This document shows positions 57,841 through 64,000 of a stretch of 64,000 nt of DNA, one piece after another. The position numbers were made by a program, and so were the translations under genes. The notes below the pieces were generated by a model that worked only from the letters and a program-made list of their open reading frames with translations, did no database searches and was not told the DNA's origin. The first letter of the stretch is position 1, and each line of letters starts with the position of its first letter. This DNA comes from Macropodus opercularis (lineage: Eukaryota > Chordata > Actinopteri > Anabantiformes > Osphronemidae), in NCBI GenBank assembly GCA_030770545.1, contig CM061106.1:17133001-17197000 (forward strand), read 5' to 3'.

Positions 57841-58515
57841 GACGGCGCTGGTGACTGGCACCTTCCTCGGGCAATCGCGGATCCCATCAAAATGGAAATC
57901 TTTCTGGGAAAGAACCGGGTTTCTCTAATTCCCTGGTTCCAATGAAGAAAACAGGTTAGACCTTTCCCTAAGTATTGACAAACCAGCTTGTGAAACAAAG
58001 CACACTTTACTGTGGTTCCTTGAGTGCATGCAAACACGTTGAAAGTGACATGTTTGTTACCAGGTTTCACAAAACTGGTAGCATGGTGACGAGCATAGGT
58101 GCCTTCACAGTAATTGCGCTGTGTTTGACAGAACAGGAGGAGGTTTTAGTGACGCCTTGGGGAGAAAAGCACGCAAAGCTCTGTTGGCAACAGCACGTCG
58201 AAGCGATTTTCGACGTCACCTCCCAACACTAAAGACCTGCAGAAATAAGGTGCCTTCGCCTGAGTAGGGACTTGACACTTGGACACTCAGACGAAAAGTC
58301 TGATGCTCTACCGACTCAGGTAGCCAGGCTTCACGCCGTAAGCCCTCTACAGATGAGAAGTACATACCGCAACAGAGGAAGTCTCTAAACTTCACAACAA
58401 ATCTTTTCTTTAGACTCCACAGTGCAGAAACGCTTTGGAACCAGGTGTTTCCTCTTGCCCTTGCAACGTTTGGAGGTAACTGTCACGTGCCCATAAGGCA
58501 AAGACAGGCTTTCAA

Positions 58516-58587
58516 GCATTGGTGGTATAGTGGTGAGAATAGCTGCTTGCCAAGCAGTTGACCCGGGATCAATTCCCGGCCAATGCA
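58516..58587 (+). tRNA. tRNA-Gly-GCC, unit 22 (B-box defect)
   Basis: Anticodon GCC, with the same T54 change (GGATCAA) as unit 19. Confidence 0.72.
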
Positions 58588-59360
58588 GAGGACAGGGCCT
58601 GCTGCCCCATTTTTTCAAGTCGGCGGACCAAAACTTCTCCTGTACTTCTAAGTGGACGCGGCAAGTTGCAGAAGATAATCAGATTTACTCTTTAACTTAC
58701 TGGACTCAACTGCGGCCGAAACGGCTTTCCTTCGGCGGGAATCGAACCAAGGAACTCGCTGAACTTCACAAGAAATCTTTTTTTTTTGGACTCCGCAGTG
58801 CCAAAACGCTTCCGGCTCTGCCAAAGTGCTCTTCTGCAGTGCGCCTGAGCTAGGAGCCCCATTTTTTACGCGCCCCTTCAAGCTGGAGGTGGACGCGAGT
58901 GGGTATGGTGCCGGGGCTTTAACTTCTGCAAGAGGATGAGCAGGGCACAGGCTACTTTTCCAAAAAATTCAAACACCAGGCTCAGTATAGCACAATAGAG
59001 CCAGTGACAGCTACAGTGCAGTTACCTGCATTTCCCTAAGGAGCGTTTGTTCCTTAGTGTATTCGCACTTGTTGTGGGCCTTGTGCCTATATTCTGTTTG
59101 TTTTGGGACCTTCTGTAAAGTAGGGGTGAGCTGCCATTTTCTTTGGATGAGGTTACGTCTTCTCTGGTGTGCGCTTATTACTTGGCTTAATGTGTGCTGG
59201 TTTGGGGAGAACGGGTTTGGAATAACCTGGTCACATTCGTGTGTTACGCGCCCTACCTAGATGGGGACGTGACAGAGCTCAGTGATGCAATCTGGGAACG
59301 TCCTCTTGCGGCGTTTGGAGTAATCTGTCACGTCCCCATAGGGCAAGGGCAAGCTTTTAA

Positions 59361-59432
59361 GCATTGGTGGTATAGTGGTGAGAATAGCTGCTTCCCAAGC
59401 AGTTGACCCGGGTTCAATTCCCGGCCAATGCA
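59361..59432 (+). tRNA. tRNA-Gly-CCC, unit 22
   Basis: Anticodon CCC, no defects. Confidence 0.91.
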
Positions 59433-59565
59433 GAGGACAGGCACAGCTGCCCCCTTTTTCAAGTCAGCGGACCAAAGCTTCTCCTGCACCTCTAAGCAAG
59501 CAAGTTGCAGAAGGTAATCAGATTTAGTCTTTAACGTACTGGACTCAATCGCGGCTAAAACGGCT

Positions 59566-59637
59566 TTCCCTGACCGGGAATCAAACCCTGGCCGCGGCAG
59601 TGAAAGTGCCGAATCCTAGCCACTAGACCACCAGGGA
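59566..59637 (-). tRNA. tRNA-Glu-TTC, unit 22 (two T-arm defects)
   Basis: Anticodon TTC. It combines the CAGGG T-stem mismatch with loss of C56, so it is likely dead. Confidence 0.66.
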
Positions 59638-60312
59638 GATGGCGCTGGTGACTGGCACCTTCCTCGGGCAATCGAGGATCCCATCTAAATGGAAATCTTT
59701 CTGGGAAAGAACCGGGTTTCTCTAATTCCCTGGTTCCAATGAAGAAAACAGGTTAGACCTTTCCCTAAGTATTGACAAACCAGCTTGTGAAACAAAGCAC
59801 ACTTTACTGTGGTTCCTTGAGTGCATGCAAACACGTTGAAAGTGACATGTTTGTTACCAGGTTTCACAAAACTGGTAGCATGGTGACGAGCATAGGTGCC
59901 TTCACAGTAATTGCGCTGTGTTTGACAGAACAGGAGGAGGTTTTAGTGACGCCTTGGGGAGAAAAGCACGCAAAGCTCTGTTGGCAACAGGACGTCGAAG
60001 CGATTTTCGACGTCACCTCCCAACACTAAAGACCTGCAGAAATAAGGTGCCTTCGCCTGAGTAGGGACTTGACACTTGGACACTCAGACGAAAAGTCTGA
60101 TGCTCTACCGACTCAGGTAGCCAGGCTTCACGCCGTAAGCCCTCTACAGATGAGAAGTACATAACGCAACAGAGGAAGTCTCTAAACTTCACAACAAATC
60201 TTTTCTTTAGACTCCACAGTGCTGAAACGCTTTGGAACCAGGTTTTTCCTCTTGCCCTTGCAACGTTTGGAGGTAACTGTCACGTGCCCATAAGGCAATG
60301 ACAGGCTTTCAA

Positions 60313-60384
60313 GCATTGGTGGTATAGTGGTGAGAATAGCTGCTTGCCAAGCAGTTGACCCGGGTTCAATTCCCGGCCAATGCA
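60313..60384 (+). tRNA. tRNA-Gly-GCC, unit 23
   Basis: Anticodon GCC, no defects. Confidence 0.91.
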
Positions 60385-61157
60385 GAGGACAGGGCCTGCT
60401 GCCCCATTTTTTCAAGTCGGCGGACCAAAACTTCTCCTGTACTTCTAAGTGGACGCGGCAAGTTGCAGAAGATAATCGGATTTACTCTTTAACTTACTGG
60501 ACTCAACTGCGGCCGAAACGGCTTTCCTTCGGCGGGAATCGAACCAAGGAACTCGCTGAACTTCACAACAAATCTTTTTTTTTTGGACTCCGCAGTGCCA
60601 AAACGCTTCCGGCTCTGCCAAAGTGCTCTTCTGCAGTGCGCCTGAGCTAGGAGCCCCATTTTTTACGCGCCCCTTCAAGCTGGAGGTGGACGCGAGTGGG
60701 TATAGTGCCGGGGCTTTAACTTCTGCAAGAGGATGAGCAGGGCACAGGCTACTTTTCCAAAAAATTCAAACACCAGGCTCAGTATAGCACAATAGAGCCA
60801 GTGACAGCTACAGTGCAGTTACCTGCATTTCCCTAAGGAGCGTTTGTTCCTTAGTGTATTCACACTTGTTGTGGGCCTTGTGCCTATATTCTGTTTGTTT
60901 TGGGACCTTCTGTAAAGTAGGGGTGAGCTGCCATTTTCTTTGGATGAGGTTACGTCTTCTCTGGTGTGCGCTTATTACTTGGCTTAGTGTGTGCTGGTTT
61001 GGGGAGAACGGGTTTGGAATAACCTGGTCACATTCGTGTGTTACGCGCCCTACCTAGATGGGGACGTGACAGAGCTCAGTGATGCAATCTGGGAACGTCC
61101 TCTTGCGGCGTTTGGAGTAATCTGTCACGTCCCCATAGGGCAAGGGCACGCTTTTAA

Positions 61158-61229
61158 GCATTGGTGGTATAGTGGTGAGAATAGCTGCTTCCCAAGCAGT
61201 TGACCCGGGTTCAATTCCCGGCCAATGCA
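61158..61229 (+). tRNA. tRNA-Gly-CCC, unit 23
   Basis: Anticodon CCC, no defects. Confidence 0.91.
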
Positions 61230-61362
61230 GAGGACAGGCACAGCTGTCCCCTTTTTCAAGTCAGCGGACCAAAGCTTCTCCTGCACCTCTAAGCAAGCAA
61301 GTTGCAGAAGGTAATCAGATTTAGTCTTTAACGTACTGGACTCAACCGCGGCTAAAACGGCT

Positions 61363-61434
61363 TTCCCTGACCGGGAATCGAACCCGGGCCGCGGCAGTGA
61401 AAGTGCCGAATCCTAGCCACTAGACCACCAGGGA
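61363..61434 (-). tRNA. tRNA-Glu-TTC, unit 23 (intact)
   Basis: Anticodon TTC, all stems paired. Confidence 0.93.
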
Positions 61435-62109
61435 GACGGCGCTGGTGACTGGCACCTTCCTCGGGCAATCGCGGATCCCATCAAAATGGAAATCTTTCTG
61501 GGAAAGAACCGGGTTTCTCTAATTCCCTGGTTCCAATGAAGAAAACAGGTTAGACCTTTCCCTAAGTATTGACAAACCAGCTTGTGAAACAAAGCACACT
61601 TTACTGTGGTTCCTTGAGTGCATGCAAACACGTTGAAAGTGACATGTTTGTTACCAGGTTTCACAAAACTGGTAGCATGGTGACGAGCATAGGTGCCTTC
61701 ACAGTAATTGCGCTGTGTTTGACAGAACAGGAGGAGGTTTTAGTGACGCCTTGGGGAGAAAAGCACGCAAAGCTCTGTTGGCAACAGCACGTCGAAGCGA
61801 TTTTCGACGTCACCTCCCAACACTAAAGACCTGCAGAAATAAGGTGCCTTCGCCTGAGTAGGGACTTGACACTTGGACACTCAGACGAAAAGTCTGATGC
61901 TCTACCGACTCAGGTAGCCAGGCTTCACGCCGTAAGCCCTCTACAGATGAGAAGTACATAACGCAACAGAGGAAGTCTCTAAACTTCACAACAAATCTTT
62001 TCTTTAGACTCCACAGTGCAGAAACGCTTTGGAACCAGGTGTTTCCTCTTGCCCTTGCAACGTTTGGAGGTAACTGTCACGTGCCCATAAGGCAAAGACA
62101 GGCTTTCAA

Positions 62110-62181
62110 GCATTGGTGGTATAGTGGTGAGAATAGCTGCTTGCCAAGCAGTTGACCCGGGTTCAATTCCCGGCCAATGCA
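62110..62181 (+). tRNA. tRNA-Gly-GCC, unit 24
   Basis: Anticodon GCC, no defects. Confidence 0.91.
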
Positions 62182-62954
62182 GAGGACAGGGCCTGCTGCC
62201 CCATTTTTTCAAGTCGGCGGACCAAAACTTCTCCTGTACTTCTAAGTGGACGCGGCAAGTTGCAGAAGATAATCAGATTTACTCTTTAACTTACTGGACT
62301 CAACTGCGGCCGAAACGGCTTTCCTTCGGCGGGAATCGAACCAAGGAACTCGCTGAACTTCACAAGAAATCTTTTTTTTTTGGACTCCGCAGTGCCAAAA
62401 CGCTTCCGGCTCTGCCAAAGTGCTCTTCTGCAGTGCGCCTGAGCTAGGAGCCCCATTTTTTACGCGCCCCTTCAAGCTGGAGGTGGACGCGAGTGGGTAT
62501 GGTGCCGGGGCTTTAACTTCTGCAAGAGGATGAGCAGGGCACAGGCTACTTTTCCAAAAAATTCAAACACCAGGCTCAGTATAGCACAATAGAGCCAGTG
62601 ACAGCTACAGTGCAGTTACCTGCATTTCCCTAAGGAGCGTTTGTTCCTTAGTGTATTCGCACTTGTTGTGGGCCTTGTGCCTATATTCTGTTTGTTTTGG
62701 GACCTTCTGTAAAGTAGGGGTGAGCTGCCATTTTCTTTGGATGAGGTTACGTCTTCTCTGGTGTGCGCTTATTACTTGGCTTAGTGTGTGCTGGTTTGGG
62801 GAGAACGGGTTTGGAATAACCTGGTCACATTCCTGTGTTACGCGCCCTACCTAGATGGGGACGTGACAGAGCTCAGTGATGCAATCTGGGAACGTCCTCT
62901 TGCGGCGTTTGGAGTAATCTGTCACGTCCCCATAGGGCAAGGGCAAGCTTTTAA

Positions 62955-63026
62955 GCATTGGTGGTATAGTGGTGAGAATAGCTGCTTCCCAAGCAGTTGA
63001 CCCGGGTTCAATTCCCGGCCAATGCA
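62955..63026 (+). tRNA. tRNA-Gly-CCC, unit 24
   Basis: Anticodon CCC, no defects. Confidence 0.91.
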
Positions 63027-63159
63027 GAGGACAGGCACAGGTGCCCCCTTTTTCAAGTCAGCGGACCAAAGCTTCTCCTGCACCTCTAAGCAAGCAAGTT
63101 GCAGAAGGTAATCAGATTTAGTCTTTAACGTACTGGACTCAATCGCGGCTAAAACGGCT

Positions 63160-63231
63160 TTCCCTGACCGGGAATCGAACCCTGGCCGCGGCAGTGAAAG
63201 TGCCGAATCCTAGCCACTAGACCACCAGGGA
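63160..63231 (-). tRNA. tRNA-Glu-TTC, unit 24 (T-stem mismatch)
   Basis: Anticodon TTC, CAGGG variant. Confidence 0.82.
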
Positions 63232-63906
63232 GACGGCGCTGGTGACTGGCACCTTCCTCGGGCAATCGAGGATCCCATTTAAATGAAAATCTTTCTGGGA
63301 AAGAACCGGGTTTCTCTAATTCCCTGGTTCCAATGAAGAAAACAGGTTAGACCTTTCCCTAAGTATTGACAAACCAGCTTGTGAAACAAAGCACACTTTA
63401 CTGTGGTTCCTTGAGTGCATGCAAACACGTTGAAAGTGACATGTTTGTTACCAGGTTTCACAAAACTGGTAGCATGGTGACAAGCATAGGTGCCTTCACA
63501 GTAATTGCGCTGTGTTTGACAGAACAGGAGAAGGTTTTAGTGACGCCTTGGGGAGAAAAGCACGCAAAGCTCTGTTGGCAACAGCACGTCGAAGCGATTT
63601 TCGACGTCACCTCCCAACACTAAAGACCTGCAGAAATAAGGTGCCTTCGCCTGAGTAGGGACTTGACACTTGGACACTCAGACGAAAAGTCTGATGCTTT
63701 ACCGACTCAGGTAGCCAGGCTTCACGCCGTAAGCCCTCTACAGATGAGAAGTACATAACGCAACAGAGGAAGTCTCTAAACTTCACAACAAATCTTTTCT
63801 TTAGACTCCACAGTGCAGAAACGCTTTGGAACCAGGTGTTTCCTCTTGCCCTTGCAACGTTTGGAGGTAACTGTCACGTGCCCATAAGGCAATGACAGGC
63901 TTTCAA

Positions 63907-63956
63907 GCATTGGTGGTATAGTGGTGAGAATAGCTGCTTGCCACGCGGAGGCCAGT
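63907..63956 (+). pseudogene. Truncated tRNA-Gly-GCC at the array edge
   Basis: The 5' half and anticodon GCC match the array up to 63,943. The sequence then changes to ACGCGGAGGCC and unrelated DNA, so the T arm and 3' acceptor strand are missing. The first new bases resemble the anticodon stem of the ordinary vertebrate tRNA-Gly-GCC. Confidence 0.85.
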
Positions 63957-64000
63957 CGTGAATAGCTGGCACAGACTTTCAGCCAATCAAATTGCTGCAT

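Larger units (their letters stand above)
20317..63943 (+). repeat. Tandem array of about 1.8-kb tRNA units (24 full plus one truncated)
   Basis: The same landmark (GTGTATTCGCACTT or its variant) recurs 24 times, from 21,480 to 62,651. Most steps are 1,796-1,798 bp; exceptions are 1,786, 1,713, 1,786, 1,795, 1,794 and 1,749. Each unit holds, left to right: a spacer with a small hairpin, degenerate tRNA-Lys (minus), tRNA-Gly-GCC (plus), decayed tRNA-Glu (minus), a Ty3/gypsy fragment, a 16-bp inverted repeat, tRNA-Gly-CCC (plus) and tRNA-Glu-TTC (minus). The two Gly-plus-Glu halves are diverged duplicates of each other. Units 4-24 are nearly identical; units 1-3 share older variants. The right end breaks inside a tRNA. 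Confidence 0.97.

Noticed and set aside
20397..63623. Dozens of 60-153-codon frames repeated in each array unit
   Set aside because: They overlap tRNA genes, the gypsy fragment or spacer on both strands, often need GTG or TTG starts, and their ends shift with single-base changes between units. They recur only because the DNA repeats.
20317..63943. CRISPR or satellite interpretation of the array
   Set aside because: The period is 1.8 kb with complete tRNA genes inside; there are no short repeats with unique spacers, and the DNA is clearly vertebrate.

Overview
The window is eukaryotic and most likely from a percomorph-type teleost fish. That inference rests on intron-bearing C2H2 zinc-finger sequence, an L2-clade LINE with an esterase ORF1 and a (TGAATT)n tail, hAT-, Tc1- and Ty3/gypsy-like fragments, NLR-type leucine-rich-repeat exon remnants, and vertebrate tRNA-Gly, tRNA-Glu and tRNA-Lys bodies. 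I cannot name the species. Only the zinc-finger gene at 3.8-7.55 kb and the tRNA genes look like real host genes.

Layout. 1-20.3 kb is a mobile-element-rich accessory region. It holds a zinc-finger gene on the plus strand (5' exon near 2.4-2.64 kb, coding exons 3829-3996 and 6759-7550, cut short by a Trp-to-stop change) and an hAT remnant (8.7-9.3 kb). It also holds a nearly full-length but broken L2 LINE on the minus strand (10.7-15.4 kb), a 141-codon ORF of unknown function followed by an LTR-like block (15.85-17.4 kb), and two degenerate NLR leucine-rich-repeat exons (18.06-18.5 kb). An inverted second copy of the zinc-finger 5' exon and promoter lies at 18.75-19.22 kb. A pair of related ORF fragments (6.4-6.65 kb minus, 15.85-16.28 kb plus) has the same inverted arrangement, which suggests an old inverted duplication of a zinc-finger locus.

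20.3-63.9 kb is one tandem array of 24 units, mostly 1,797 bp, plus a truncated 25th. Each unit carries, in order: a degenerate tRNA-Lys (minus), tRNA-Gly-GCC (plus), a decayed tRNA-Glu fragment (minus), a Ty3/gypsy RNase H/LTR fragment, a 16-bp inverted repeat, tRNA-Gly-CCC (plus) and tRNA-Glu-TTC (minus). The two halves of a unit are themselves diverged duplicates. Both Gly genes share one tRNA body that resembles vertebrate tRNA-Gly(UCC) but carry anticodon GCC or CCC, and one copy (unit 5) reads TCC. Private variants recur at exactly 8,984 bp (five units) and at 3,594 bp (two units), so the array shows higher-order repeats made by unequal exchange. It ends abruptly inside a tRNA-Gly anticodon loop at about 63,943.

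How the parts work together: each unit would supply Gly tRNAs for GGC/GGU and GGG codons and a Glu tRNA for GAA/GAG, using internal A/B-box RNA polymerase III promoters and T-run terminators. A dense tRNA array beside zinc-finger and NLR-type sequence recalls the heterochromatic long arm of zebrafish chromosome 4. That comparison is from general knowledge and was not tested here.
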